Of a stretch of DNA of 64,000 bases, positions 40,313 through 49,401 are shown in pieces; position 1 is the stretch's first letter, and each line of letters starts with the position of its first letter. This stretch comes from Nocardioides xinjiangensis. Its GTDB lineage: Bacteria; Actinomycetota; Actinomycetes; Propionibacteriales; Nocardioidaceae. Where the stretch lies: assembly GCF_017916455.1 (NCBI RefSeq), contig NZ_JAFMSY010000002.1:434001-498000 (forward strand). Reading direction: 5' to 3'. The notes under the pieces were generated by a model. That model did no database searches. It saw only the letters and a program-made list of their open reading frames with translations, and was not told where the DNA came from. A program made the position numbers and the translations under genes.

Positions 40313-42394
40313 ATGGCCCGATCGGAGGGCAGAGGCGCGACACTCGCCGACGCGCTCGGACGCAGCAGGGCCGCCCGGTTCGTGGGCCGCGCGGCCGAGC
40401 AGGAGATGTTCGGGCAGATCCTGTCCGGCGGGTCCAGCGTCCGGGTGGTGTGGATCCATGGTCCGGGCGGCGTAGGGAAGAGCTCACTCACACAGGCGTT
40501 CCGACGGCAGGCGGCCGGCGCCGGGAGGTTGGCGATCCAGGTCGACTTCGCGTCAGTGGAACCCCGTCCGGACGCCCTCCTGCGCGAGGCCGCTGTGCAG
40601 GGCTGGGCGACGGACGGCGATCCCGCACCGATCATCACGCTCGACAGCTTCGAGCGCGCGGCGGCACTGGAGGGCTGGCTCCAGCACGACTGGCTTCCCG
40701 CGCTGCCCGCGGCGGCGATCGTGGTCGTCGCCGGACGCAGGCCGCCGTCCCACCTCTGGCGGTCGGACGAGGGATGGCGGGAGTTGCTCGGCGAGATCCG
40801 GCTGCGCAACTTCGCACCGGAGGAGACCGCCGCCTACCTGGCCGGGTGCGACGTGCCCGAGTCCGAGCACGAGACCGCCGCCGAGCTGACGCACGGTCAC
40901 CCCCTGGCCCTGTCCCTCGTCGCCGACCTGGCCCGGCACGACTCGGCGAAGTCGCTGACCCGGCTCGAGGACGCGCCGGACCTGGTCGACGAGCTGGTCC
41001 GCCGGCTGGTCGACAGCATCCCGGACGAGGCGCACCGTCGCGCGCTGCAGCTGTGCGCCCACGCCTGGATGACCACGGAGGACCTGCTGAGGGAGGTGCT
41101 CGAGACGCGGCGCGCCGGCGAGCTGCTGGCGTGGTTGCGCGGGCTGTCGCTGGTCGAGGTGGGTCCCTATGGCGTCTTCCCCCACGACCTGGCGCGCGAC
41201 GTCATCGACGCGGATCTCCGCTGGCGCGACGCCGTCGCCTACGCAGACCTGCACCGGCGGGTGCAGCGGTCGAGCGTCCGTCGTGCCACACAGGTCACGG
41301 GCGCCGAGCAACAGCGGGCGATCATGCAGGTCGTCCACGCGCACCGGCACAGCGCGACGGCCGCGTTCTGGAACTACGACGAGCTCGGTACGGCGTACTT
41401 CGACGGCGTGCGCCCCACGGACGCGGACCACCTCCTGCAGATGACCAGCCGCCACCAGGGAGACGCGCAGGCTGCCCTGGTCGAGCACTGGCTCGGCCGG
41501 CAGCCCGGAGCGTTCCGTGTCGTCCGAACCAAGGCATCCGAGCCTGCCGGCTTCGCTGCGGTGGTGCGTCTGGACCTGGCCGACGCTTCCGACCTTGCGC
41601 GCGACCCGACGATGCGAGCGGCGCGCGAGGCGATCGAGCGCCGACGCCCGCTCCGGCCGGGGGACCACGCGACTGTGATGCGGTTCCTCATCGACGCGGA
41701 GCGCAACCAGTCGCCCTCCCGGACCCTGAACCTGGGCCCGGTGCTGAGCATCCAGACCCTGTTGGAGGACCCGGCGACGGCGTGGGACGTGATCTGCTGG
41801 GTCGACTCGGGTGCCATGGACCCGCTCATGGAGTTCATCGACTACCAGCGGCTGGACGGTGCCGAGCACCGCATCGGCGCGGGGGCCTACGCCTTGTTCG
41901 GACGCGACTTCCGGCGCGGGTCGCTGGCCGACTGGTTCGACCTGCTGGCCGACCGCGAGCTGGGCGCTCCGGTGATGTCGCCGACCGGTCGGTCCGACCT
42001 GCTCGCCCTGTCCTTCGACGAGTTCGCCACGAGCGTCGGTCGGGCACTCAAGGACCTCCACCGCCGCGACCAGCTGGTGGCCAACCCGCTGTGCCGGAGC
42101 CGGTTGGTGGTCGAGGGCGACGACGACCACGAGCCAGCCGACCGCCTGGCCGCCCTGATCCGCGACGCTGCGGACGCCCTCGCGGGCCATCCTCGCGAGG
42201 AGCGGCTCGCCCGGGCGATCGATCGCACCTACCTCCGCCCCGCTCCCACGCAGGAGGCGGCGGCTGAGGTCCTCGGCCTGCCGTTCAGCACCTACCGGCG
42301 ACACCTGACGCGCGGGGTCGAGCGGATCGTCGAGATGCTGTGGCGCCGGGAGATCGGTGGCCAGGAAGTGAGCAGCAACCGGTCTGGAGAGTGA
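40313..42394 (+). CDS. P-loop ATPase with C-terminal helix-turn-helix (STAND-like regulator)
   Basis: A 693-residue protein. The N-terminal NTPase has a P-loop WIHGPGGVGKSSL (49-58), a Walker-B-like ITLDSFERA and VVVAGRRPPS near 135, and a winged-helix-like region up to about 330. The large middle part (about 340-620) is not recognised. It includes a GNAT-like stretch, TKASEPAGFAAVVRLDLAD. The end carries a helix-turn-helix-like segment, TQEAAAEVLGLPFSTYRRHL (about 645-680). It would be an ATP-dependent regulator or switch. It is followed after 49 bases by an FAD enzyme gene, which it may control. Confidence 0.72.
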   Translation: MARSEGRGATLADALGRSRAARFVGRAAEQEMFGQILSGGSSVRVVWIHGPGGVGKSSLTQAFRRQAAGAGRLAIQVDFASVEPRPDALLREAAVQGWATDGDPAPIITLDSFERAAALEGWLQHDWLPALPAAAIVVVAGRRPPSHLWRSDEGWRELLGEIRLRNFAPEETAAYLAGCDVPESEHETAAELTHGHPLALSLVADLARHDSAKSLTRLEDAPDLVDELVRRLVDSIPDEAHRRALQLCAHAWMTTEDLLREVLETRRAGELLAWLRGLSLVEVGPYGVFPHDLARDVIDADLRWRDAVAYADLHRRVQRSSVRRATQVTGAEQQRAIMQVVHAHRHSATAAFWNYDELGTAYFDGVRPTDADHLLQMTSRHQGDAQAALVEHWLGRQPGAFRVVRTKASEPAGFAAVVRLDLADASDLARDPTMRAAREAIERRRPLRPGDHATVMRFLIDAERNQSPSRTLNLGPVLSIQTLLEDPATAWDVICWVDSGAMDPLMEFIDYQRLDGAEHRIGAGAYALFGRDFRRGSLADWFDLLADRELGAPVMSPTGRSDLLALSFDEFATSVGRALKDLHRRDQLVANPLCRSRLVVEGDDDHEPADRLAALIRDAADALAGHPREERLARAIDRTYLRPAPTQEAAAEVLGLPFSTYRRHLTRGVERIVEMLWRREIGGQEVSSNRSGE

Positions 42395-42443
42395 GCAGCG
42401 ACCTGGATGACGGTGCTGGCATCCGTCGACCAGGAGGTGTTCC

Positions 42444-43817
42444 ATGAAGTCCAACCCGACGCCGGCTCGCGACCGTGCGGTCGTCATCGGCGCCAGCATG
42501 GCCGGACTGCTCGCTGCACGCGTGCTCGCCGACCACTACACCGAGGTCATCCTCGTCGATCGCGACCAGCTGACCGGCGGCCACGAGCCGCGCCGCGGCG
42601 TGCCGCAGGGTCGCCACATCCACTCCGTCCTCGGCCGAGGGGACGAGATCCTCGCCGAGCTCTTCCCCGGCATCCGCGACGACTTCGCGGCGGCCGGCGC
42701 GGCGAGCGCGCGGATCGCCGGCGAGGTCCGGTTCATCAACGCGTACGGCGTGCTCCCGCGCGTCGAGGTGACCACCCCCTCGATCTGCGCCACGAGGCCG
42801 CTGATCGAGGACGTCGTACGGGAGCGCGTGCTCGCGGACCCCGCGGTCGAGCTGCGGGACAACACCGACGCGGCCGGCGTGATGGTGGACGGCGGTGGCC
42901 GGATCAGGGGCGTGCGGCTCGTCGCGCGCGACGATCACCGGGACCTGCCGCTGTCCGCGGATCTCGTCGTCGACGCGAGCGGGCGTTCCGGGCGCTCCGT
43001 CGCGTGGCTCGACGGGCTCGGCCACGGGCGGCCACCCGAGGACATCGTCCACTCGAACATGGGCTACGCGACACGCCGTTACCGGTTGGCCGGCTCGACC
43101 GGGCGCGACCAGTTCATCGTCGTGGCGGCACGGCCGGACCGTCCGATCGGCATGGCCGCCGGCGTCGTGGAGAACGACTCCTGGGTCGTGACCTTGTTCG
43201 GCTACGGCAGCCACCAGCCCTCCGGCGCGGAGGAAGACTTCCTCCCCCAGCTCGAGGCGATCGCTCCTCGTGACCTGTTCGCCGCCGTGCTGGGGGGCCA
43301 GCCGCTCGGGCCGGTCGTGACCCATCGCACGCCGACGAGCATCCGGCGCAACTACCAGCGGATGCGCACCTTCCCACGCGGCCTGATCGTCTTCGGCGAC
43401 GCCCTCTGCTGCTTCAACCCCATCTACGGTCAGGGGATCACCGTCGCCGCACAGCAGTCCCTGGTCCTGCGGTCCTGGCTCGAGAGCGGCAGCGACGACC
43501 CTCGCGTCTTCTTCCGTCACGCTGCGCCAGTGGTCCGAGGCGCTTGGGACATCGTGAGCGGCGCCGACCTGTCGATTCCCGAGGTGCCCGGGGACCGCCC
43601 CCTGTCGGTGCGTGTGATCGGGCGTTACATGTCGCGGCTGCAAGCGGCGGCCGTCGGAGACCCCGTCGTCGGACACGCCTACCTGCGCGTCCTCAACCTC
43701 CTCGACCGGCCCACCGCGTTGATGCGGCCCGCCATCGCCGCGCGCGTCCTGCGTCCCGGTGCCGCCGTTCGAGCTCTCGCCCCGACCGACCCCCAGCCCA
43801 CGGCAGTCGGGGCATGA
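42444..43817 (+). CDS. FAD-dependent monooxygenase/oxidoreductase
   Basis: A 457-residue flavoprotein of the phenol-hydroxylase-like (squalene-epoxidase-related) group. The N-terminal FAD site is VVIGASMAGLLAARVL, with VDRD closing the Rossmann unit. DASGRSGRSVAWLD is the GD/DG-type second site, and GLIVFGDALCCFNPIYGQGITVAA is the flavin ribityl site. It probably uses NAD(P)H and oxygen to hydroxylate an organic substrate that cannot be named. CAGGAGGTG lies before the ATG. It is likely co-transcribed with the ATPase upstream. Confidence 0.86.
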   Translation: MKSNPTPARDRAVVIGASMAGLLAARVLADHYTEVILVDRDQLTGGHEPRRGVPQGRHIHSVLGRGDEILAELFPGIRDDFAAAGAASARIAGEVRFINAYGVLPRVEVTTPSICATRPLIEDVVRERVLADPAVELRDNTDAAGVMVDGGGRIRGVRLVARDDHRDLPLSADLVVDASGRSGRSVAWLDGLGHGRPPEDIVHSNMGYATRRYRLAGSTGRDQFIVVAARPDRPIGMAAGVVENDSWVVTLFGYGSHQPSGAEEDFLPQLEAIAPRDLFAAVLGGQPLGPVVTHRTPTSIRRNYQRMRTFPRGLIVFGDALCCFNPIYGQGITVAAQQSLVLRSWLESGSDDPRVFFRHAAPVVRGAWDIVSGADLSIPEVPGDRPLSVRVIGRYMSRLQAAAVGDPVVGHAYLRVLNLLDRPTALMRPAIAARVLRPGAAVRALAPTDPQPTAVGA

Positions 43818-44093
43818 CACGGGCCAGCCGGTGGACCGACTCCGGGGCCGGGCGTCACCGCGCTCGCCGTGCCCGTGTTCGGGAAGGTACCGCTGCGCTG
43901 CCACGCACGACGTGCGCGCATCCGCGACGAGATGTCGCGCAGGTTCGACGCCGCACGGACGGCGGCGCGCTCGGGCTGGCTGCCGGTGGGACCGAGTCCT
44001 GGAGGCACCCCGTTGTGGTCGCCGTCGGACGGGTACCGGTGGCAGGCGGCCCCGGACGGGTGCTGTGCAGGACGCGGAGATCGGACACCACGT

Positions 44094-44846
44094 ATGGCGC
44101 CGGACGAGGGCGGTGTGGCAGCCGTGGTGGCGCGCATGCAGCAGTGCCTGGACCGTCTCGGGCCGGCCCAGCACGGACACCGGGCGTTCCTGAGCACCTA
44201 CCTGCGCACGACCGTCGCCGTCGGGGAGGCGATCGGACGAGGCGTCTTCGAGGACAGCACGTGGGTCGAGGCGTGGGACGTGGCGTTCGCGGACCTCTAC
44301 TTCGATGCGCTCGATGCCGACGCGACCGCCGGCGAACGGGTGCCGCTGCCCTGGCGGCTCGCACTCGGTGCACCGCCCGACCTGCCGCCGCTGCGGCACG
44401 TGCTGCTGGGCATCAACGCCCACATCAACTACGACCTGCCCCAGGCCCTGTTGGCGGTGATCGACGACCGTGACTTCGCCGACCCGGTCGTGATGGAGCG
44501 GCGGCGGCGCGACCACGAGCGGATCGACGCGGTGCTCCGGGCGCGCGTCGGTGCCGAGAACGAGGAGCTGGTCGCCCAGTCGGGCGTGACGCTGCTCGAC
44601 CGGGTCCTGCAGCCCGTGAACCACCGGGCCTCCGGGCGGTTCCTGCGCATGGCGCGGCGCAAGGTTTGGCACAACGCGCTCGAGCTGCAGCAGGCCCGTC
44701 TCACCGGACCGGAGGCGTACGCCGTCCGGCTCCGGGAGCTCGAGGCGTTGAGCGCTGCGCGCATCGACGACCTGCTCGCGCCCGGGCCGGTGCTCCTGCG
44801 CCTCGGCATCAACGGCTCCGGGATCCTCCTGCCGCCCGTGCGGTGA
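44094..44846 (+). CDS. DUF5995 family protein
   Basis: A 250-residue helical protein matching DUF5995: VAAVVARMQQCLDRL, HRAFLSTYLRTTVAVGEAI, WVEAWDVAFADLYFDAL, PLRHVLLGINAHINYDLPQALLAVI and VWHNAL. The conserved His/Asn/Asp pattern (NAHINYDL) suggests a metal or small-molecule site, but no function is known. ATG 44094 is used; the frame is open to 43869, but those residues look non-coding. The 276-base gap before it holds a GGGTAC without a fitting -35. It may belong with the FAD enzyme upstream. Confidence 0.78.
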   Translation: MAPDEGGVAAVVARMQQCLDRLGPAQHGHRAFLSTYLRTTVAVGEAIGRGVFEDSTWVEAWDVAFADLYFDALDADATAGERVPLPWRLALGAPPDLPPLRHVLLGINAHINYDLPQALLAVIDDRDFADPVVMERRRRDHERIDAVLRARVGAENEELVAQSGVTLLDRVLQPVNHRASGRFLRMARRKVWHNALELQQARLTGPEAYAVRLRELEALSAARIDDLLAPGPVLLRLGINGSGILLPPVR

Positions 44847-44940
44847 CGTACTTCTTCTGCTTCGGCCTGGGGCGGATCCGAGCGTGCACGTGCCCGACCC
44901 GCGAACCCGCACGCCCCGGGAGCGGCGGAGCCGTCCCCCG

Positions 44941-45675
44941 TCATCCGAGGAGGACGAACGACCCCAGCGCCACGAGCCAGGACGCGAACGAGCCGAGCAG
45001 GAAGTACTCCGTCATCTCGTGCACTGTCTGCTGCTCGTGACGTGAGGAGAGCTCGGGGAAGCGCAGCAGTCCCTTGGCCGCGACGACCACGCTGGCAGCG
45101 GTCACCTGGCCCCCGAGGGCGAGGGCGAGGATGAAGACGCGCTCGAGGGGCCCGAGGAGCCGGCCGCCCTTGAGCTGCGTCGGCGGCAGCGCGCCGTCGG
45201 CGCGCGGATTGATCGTGCCGGTCGCCTTGAGCACCAGCCGCACGAGGACGTTGCCGGTCGACAGCTGCACCGCGAAGGCGCCGAGCAGCAGCAGGAAGCG
45301 GTCGGCCGGGACGTCGCCCAGGTCGGCCACGGCGAGCGAGGCGAGCCAGCGTCCGAGCGGACCCGCGGCGTCGGGCGCCAGGCCCGAGCAGGCGATGGCC
45401 CCCAGCAGCGCGACGACGAACACCCCCAGCGGGAGCCGGGCCGCCTTCGGGCCCGGGTGGCCGAAGCCCCAGGTGACCGTGAGACCCCACACCAGCACGA
45501 CCGCGACGATGACCAGGAGCGCACCGACGTCACGACCCGACGTCAGCCCGGCGAGCAGGCCGGTGCAGAGCGCCACCAGCGCGCCGACGCACTCCGGCAG
45601 GAACCGGGTCCTGCGCACGGAGTGCGTGAGGTCGGTGACCGCGAAGCCGATCAGCAGGATCCCGAGCCAGCTCAC
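44941..45675 (-). CDS. integral membrane protein, DUF3307-like
   Basis: A 244-residue membrane protein with about six or seven hydrophobic helices. It begins SWLGILLIGFAVTDLTHSVRR and contains GNVLVRLVLKATGTI, LKGGRLLGPLERVFILALAL and a C-terminal helix. The pattern (GxLIGxLERxL) resembles DUF3307 proteins, which are commonly encoded beside SatD-like genes. Its GTG overlaps the stop of the SatD-like gene (GTGA). The function of the pair is unknown. Confidence 0.72.
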   Translation of the reverse strand: MSWLGILLIGFAVTDLTHSVRRTRFLPECVGALVALCTGLLAGLTSGRDVGALLVIVAVVLVWGLTVTWGFGHPGPKAARLPLGVFVVALLGAIACSGLAPDAAGPLGRWLASLAVADLGDVPADRFLLLLGAFAVQLSTGNVLVRLVLKATGTINPRADGALPPTQLKGGRLLGPLERVFILALALGGQVTAASVVVAAKGLLRFPELSSRHEQQTVHEMTEYFLLGSFASWLVALGSFVLLG

Positions 45676-46340
45676 CGGTCGCCTCCTTCCTGCTGCTCGT
45701 CGCCTCGTCCGGGCCCGAGCATGTCGTGGGCGGCGACGATCGCCGCCAGGCCGTCGGCGCGCACCCGCTGCGATACCGCGGACGGGCTGATCCCCAGCTC
45801 CTCGGCGACGTCGCGCTGCGTCTCGTGGGACAGCAGACCACGCAGCACCGACACCGAGCGCTCCGACAGGCCGCTCACGCGCTCGTCGCGCAGCACGAGC
45901 GCGGCGTTCACCAGCCCGGGGTCCGGACCGCCCGGCGCCCCGTCCGCGACGGCATACGCCGTGCGCAGCCACCGCTGGGCCGAGGTCGACTCCGACCGCG
46001 CGGCGGCCTCGATCGCCGACCGGGCCGCCCACCAGCCGGGGCCGTCCTCGATCCCGGCCCCGGCGTCGAGGAGCGTCGTGCCGCCCCAGCCGATCCCGTG
46101 CCGCACGTCGCACACCGTCCACATCTCGACCCGCACGAGGAGCGTCGCCTGCACGGCCTCGCCGACGGTGGCGAAGGTCCCCTGGAACTCGTCGCCCGCA
46201 GTGATCCACAGGGGCCGCACCGGGGCGAGGAGGTCGTTGACCGTGGCGATCGCGCGCGACAGCTCCTCGTGGAGGCGCCGGCGGTCGAGCGAGGCGCGCG
46301 ATCCGACGAGGTCGCCGATCACTGCAGCCATTTCCTTCAC
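45672..46340 (-). CDS. SatD-like protein with C-terminal HTH
   Basis: A 222-residue protein. The N-terminal part (AAVIGDLVGSRASLDRRRLHEEL, PLWITAGDEFQGTFATV, RHGIGWGG) matches the SatD family, which has a nucleotide-cyclase-like fold. A C-terminal helix-turn-helix (about 180-215: TQRDVAEELGISPSAVSQRV) suggests DNA binding. GTG 46340 is used; ATG 46331 is an alternative. Two identical-form inverted repeats (46352-46397) lie directly upstream, the nearer one over a TAACCT -10-like box, so self-repression is likely. The membrane protein gene downstream is coupled to it. Confidence 0.75.
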   Translation of the reverse strand: MKEMAAVIGDLVGSRASLDRRRLHEELSRAIATVNDLLAPVRPLWITAGDEFQGTFATVGEAVQATLLVRVEMWTVCDVRHGIGWGGTTLLDAGAGIEDGPGWWAARSAIEAAARSESTSAQRWLRTAYAVADGAPGGPDPGLVNAALVLRDERVSGLSERSVSVLRGLLSHETQRDVAEELGISPSAVSQRVRADGLAAIVAAHDMLGPGRGDEQQEGGDR

Positions 46341-46351
46341 TCAACCCATGG

Positions 46352-46397
46352 TGAAGGTTATTGCTTCATTTGTCTACCGATGAAGATTTCCGCTTCA
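46352..46397. promoter_or_regulatory. two copies of an inverted-repeat operator before the satD-like gene
   Basis: TGAAG-N7-CTTCATT occurs twice, at 46352-46370 and 46381-46399, 29 bases apart. The first overlaps a TAACCT -10 candidate on the minus strand (46360-46355). The second overlaps the last codons of glnE. The 7-base centres differ (GTTATTG and ATTTCCG), so the arms look selected. The stretch is AT-rich. Confidence 0.68.
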
Positions 46398-49391
46398 TTC
46401 CCAGAAGACGTGCTCCACGACGGCGTGAGCGCGCCGCGTCGTGCGCAGGTAGTCGTTCACCATCTGGTCCGAGGCGCCCTGCGGATAGCCGAGCACCTGC
46501 GCGACGGCGGCCCGCTCGCGAGCGTCGCGCGGGAGCTGGTCGAACGGCTTGCCCCGCACGAGCGTCACGGCGTTGCGGACCCGGCTCACCAGGCGCCAGG
46601 CCTCGGCAAGGGTGGCGGCGTCGTCCTCGGCGATCAGCCCGGCCTCGGCTGCGGCCCGGAGCGCGGGCAGCGTCTGGGGCGTCCGCAGCCCCTCGACGCG
46701 CCCGGCGTGCCGCATCTGGAGGAGCTGCACCGTCCACTCGACGTCGGCGAGCCCCCCGCGCCCGAGCTTGAGGTGGGTCTGCCGGTCGGCCCCGCGGGGC
46801 AGCCGCTCGTCGTCGACACGCGCCTTGATCCGACGCACCTCGACCACGTCGGACTCCGAGATGCCGTCGGCGGGGAAGCGGATCGGGTCGACCAGCTCGG
46901 TGAACCGCCGTCGCAGGTCCTCGTCGCCGGCCACCGCGTCCGCCCGGAGCAGCGCCTGGAACTCCCACACGTGCGACCACTTGGCGTAGTAGGCGGCGTA
47001 GGACTCCACCGTGCGCACCATCGGTCCGTTCTTGCCCTCGGGGCGCAGGTCCGGGTCGACCTCGAGCGGCGGGTCGCTGGCCGGCAGGGACAGCAGCCGC
47101 CTGACCTCTCCGACCACGGCCGTGGCGAACGACGAGGCCGCCTGCGGCTCGACGCCCGGCGCGGGCTCGTGCACGAACATCACGTCGGCGTCGCTGCCGT
47201 AGGACAGCTCGAAACCGCCGTAGCGGCCCATCGCGATGACCGCGATCCGGCTCGCAGGGGCCTCCAGGCCACGGTGCCGGCGCACCGACTCCGTGGCGAC
47301 GGCGAGGGTCGCCTGCAGCGTGGCGTCGGTGAGGCGGCTGAGCCCCTGCCCGACCAGCGCCACGTCGGTCCCCGCCACGAGCTCGCCGCACGCGATCCGC
47401 AGCAGCTCGCGCCGGCGTACGGCGCGCACCGCGGCGACCGCGGACTCCGGGGTCTCCGCGCGCTCGACCAGCGCCTGCATCTCGGCCAGCGCGGCCTCGG
47501 CGCTCAGCGGCACCAGCGACTCGCCGAGCATCTTCACCCCCTGCGGCTCGCGCTCGAGCAGGTCGGTGGCGTAGCGGGACGTGCCCAGGACGAGGGCCAG
47601 CCGCTGCGCGACCTGGCCCTCGTCGCGCAGCATCGTGAGGTACCACGGCGTGCGCCCGAGGCTCTCGCTGATCCGCCGGAAGCCGAAGAGCCCGGCGTCC
47701 GGGTCGGGCGAGTCGGCGAACCACTCCAGCAGCACCGGCAGCAGGGTGCGCTGGATGTCGGAGGTGCGGGAGACCCCGCTCGTGAGTGCCTCGAGGTGGC
47801 GCAACGCGGCCCGCGGGTCGGCGTACCCGAGGGCGGACAGCCGCGCCTCCGCGGCCTCCAGCGACAGCCGCGCCTCGCTGCCGGGCAGCTTGGCGACCGC
47901 CCCGAGGAGCGGACGGTAGAACAGCTTCTCGTGGAGCCGGCGCACCTCGCGGCGGTGGTAGCGCCACTGCTTGTCGAGCGCGGCGGCGGGCTCGGAGAGG
48001 AACCCGAGCGAGCGGCCGAGGCGGCGCAGCGACGCCTCGTCGTCGGGCAGCACGTGGGTGCGTCGCAGCTGGTGCAGCTGGATGCGGTGCTCGAGGGCGC
48101 GGAGGAAGGAGTAGGCCTCGTGCAGCCGCTCGCCGTCCTCGCGACCGACGTAGCCCCCGGCCGTCAGCCGGGCCAGCGCGCTGAGGGTCGCGCCCTCCCG
48201 CAGCGACGGGTCGGAGCGACCGTGGACCAGCTGCAGCAGCTGCACGGCGAACTCCACGTCGCGCAAACCGCCCGAGCCGAGCTTGAGCTGGCGCTCGGCC
48301 TCGTGTGCCGGGATGTGCTCGAGCACCCGGCGGCGCATCGCCTGCACGTCGCCGACGAAGCCCTCGCGCTCCGCGGCGCTCCACACCATCGGGGCCACCA
48401 TCTCGCAGTAGCGGCGGCCGAGGTCCCGGTCACCGGCGACGGGGCGGGCCTTGAGCAGCGCCTGGAACTCCCAGGTCTTCGCCCACTTCTCGTAGTAGCC
48501 CCGGTGGCTGGCCAGCGTCCGCACGAGCGGGCCCTGGCTGCCCTCGGGCCGCAGGTTGGCGTCGACCGGCCAGATGGTGCCCTCGCGGGTGTGGTCGGAG
48601 CAGATCCGCATGAGGTGCGAGGCCATCTGCGTGGCGGCCCGCAGCGCCGTCCCGTCGGCGCCGCCTCCTTCCGGGCCGCCGTCGGACGCCGGCTCGTAGA
48701 CGAAGACCACGTCGACGTCGGAGATGTAGTTGAGCTCGTGGCCGCCGCACTTGCCCATCGCGATCACGGCGAGGCGTGCGGTGCGCGCGCTCTCCCCCAG
48801 ACGCGAGCGGGCGATCGCGAGCGCGGCGTCCAGCGTCGCCGCGGCGAGGTCGGACAGCTCGGCGGCCGCGTCGTCGACGCTGAGGTGGTGGGCCAGGTCG
48901 CGGGAGGCCAGCCGGAGCAGGATGCGCCGGTACTCCACGCGCAGCGCGTCGACCGCCTCCGCGTCCGGCAGCCCGGCGACGGGCTCCTCGGCGTGCGGGT
49001 CGGCGCCCACCGCCGCCAGCATCGCCTCACGGACGGCGTACGCCGCGGTGCGGGTGCTGCCCAGCGTCGGGTCGGTCAGCTCCCGCCAGTGCTCCGGGTG
49101 TCGGACCAGGTGGTGCGTCAGCGCGACGCTGGCGCCGAGCACGCTGCACAGCCGCATGGCGGTGCCCTCGTCGTCGGCGACCTCCGCGAGCATCCGGCGC
49201 CCGGCCCCCTCCTCCTGCCCGTCGAGGGCCTCGACGAGTCGGAGCAGTCCGCCGAGCGCGGCGTCCGGGTCGGCGGAGGCGGCGAGCGTGTCGACGAGCG
49301 GCGCCCCCGCGTCACCGAGCCGCTCGACGCCCTGCGCGGCGGCGGCGCCGTCGACGAACCCCTTGCGCACGAACGACCCGGGCGACGTCAT
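46395..49391 (-). CDS. glnE: bifunctional glutamine synthetase adenylyltransferase/deadenylase
   Basis: A 998-residue enzyme with two nucleotidyltransferase domains, each followed by a regulatory helical domain. The N-terminal (deadenylylating) domain has the metal motif NYISDVDVVFVYEP near residue 225, and the C-terminal (adenylylating) domain has SYGSDADVMFVHEP near 735. GSGGLRDVEFAVQLLQLVHG and GRGGLADVEWTVQLLQM are the paired downstream motifs. It adds AMP to, or removes it from, a Tyr of glutamine synthetase in response to nitrogen state. It follows glnA2 by ten bases and ends inside the operator region of the satD-like gene. Confidence 0.93.
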   Translation of the reverse strand: MTSPGSFVRKGFVDGAAAAQGVERLGDAGAPLVDTLAASADPDAALGGLLRLVEALDGQEEGAGRRMLAEVADDEGTAMRLCSVLGASVALTHHLVRHPEHWRELTDPTLGSTRTAAYAVREAMLAAVGADPHAEEPVAGLPDAEAVDALRVEYRRILLRLASRDLAHHLSVDDAAAELSDLAAATLDAALAIARSRLGESARTARLAVIAMGKCGGHELNYISDVDVVFVYEPASDGGPEGGGADGTALRAATQMASHLMRICSDHTREGTIWPVDANLRPEGSQGPLVRTLASHRGYYEKWAKTWEFQALLKARPVAGDRDLGRRYCEMVAPMVWSAAEREGFVGDVQAMRRRVLEHIPAHEAERQLKLGSGGLRDVEFAVQLLQLVHGRSDPSLREGATLSALARLTAGGYVGREDGERLHEAYSFLRALEHRIQLHQLRRTHVLPDDEASLRRLGRSLGFLSEPAAALDKQWRYHRREVRRLHEKLFYRPLLGAVAKLPGSEARLSLEAAEARLSALGYADPRAALRHLEALTSGVSRTSDIQRTLLPVLLEWFADSPDPDAGLFGFRRISESLGRTPWYLTMLRDEGQVAQRLALVLGTSRYATDLLEREPQGVKMLGESLVPLSAEAALAEMQALVERAETPESAVAAVRAVRRRELLRIACGELVAGTDVALVGQGLSRLTDATLQATLAVATESVRRHRGLEAPASRIAVIAMGRYGGFELSYGSDADVMFVHEPAPGVEPQAASSFATAVVGEVRRLLSLPASDPPLEVDPDLRPEGKNGPMVRTVESYAAYYAKWSHVWEFQALLRADAVAGDEDLRRRFTELVDPIRFPADGISESDVVEVRRIKARVDDERLPRGADRQTHLKLGRGGLADVEWTVQLLQMRHAGRVEGLRTPQTLPALRAAAEAGLIAEDDAATLAEAWRLVSRVRNAVTLVRGKPFDQLPRDARERAAVAQVLGYPQGASDQMVNDYLRTTRRAHAVVEHVFWE

Positions 49392-49401
49392 GGGGCCGGC
49401 C

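Noticed and set aside
44031..44036. GGGTAC as an eighth SigB-type promoter before the DUF5995 gene
   Set aside because: No GNNT lies 14-16 bases upstream, and it is 57 bases from the start codon, so it is treated as chance.
42285..44912. An 875-codon open frame on the minus strand
   Set aside because: It is antisense to the FAD enzyme and DUF5995 genes, both with recognisable motifs.
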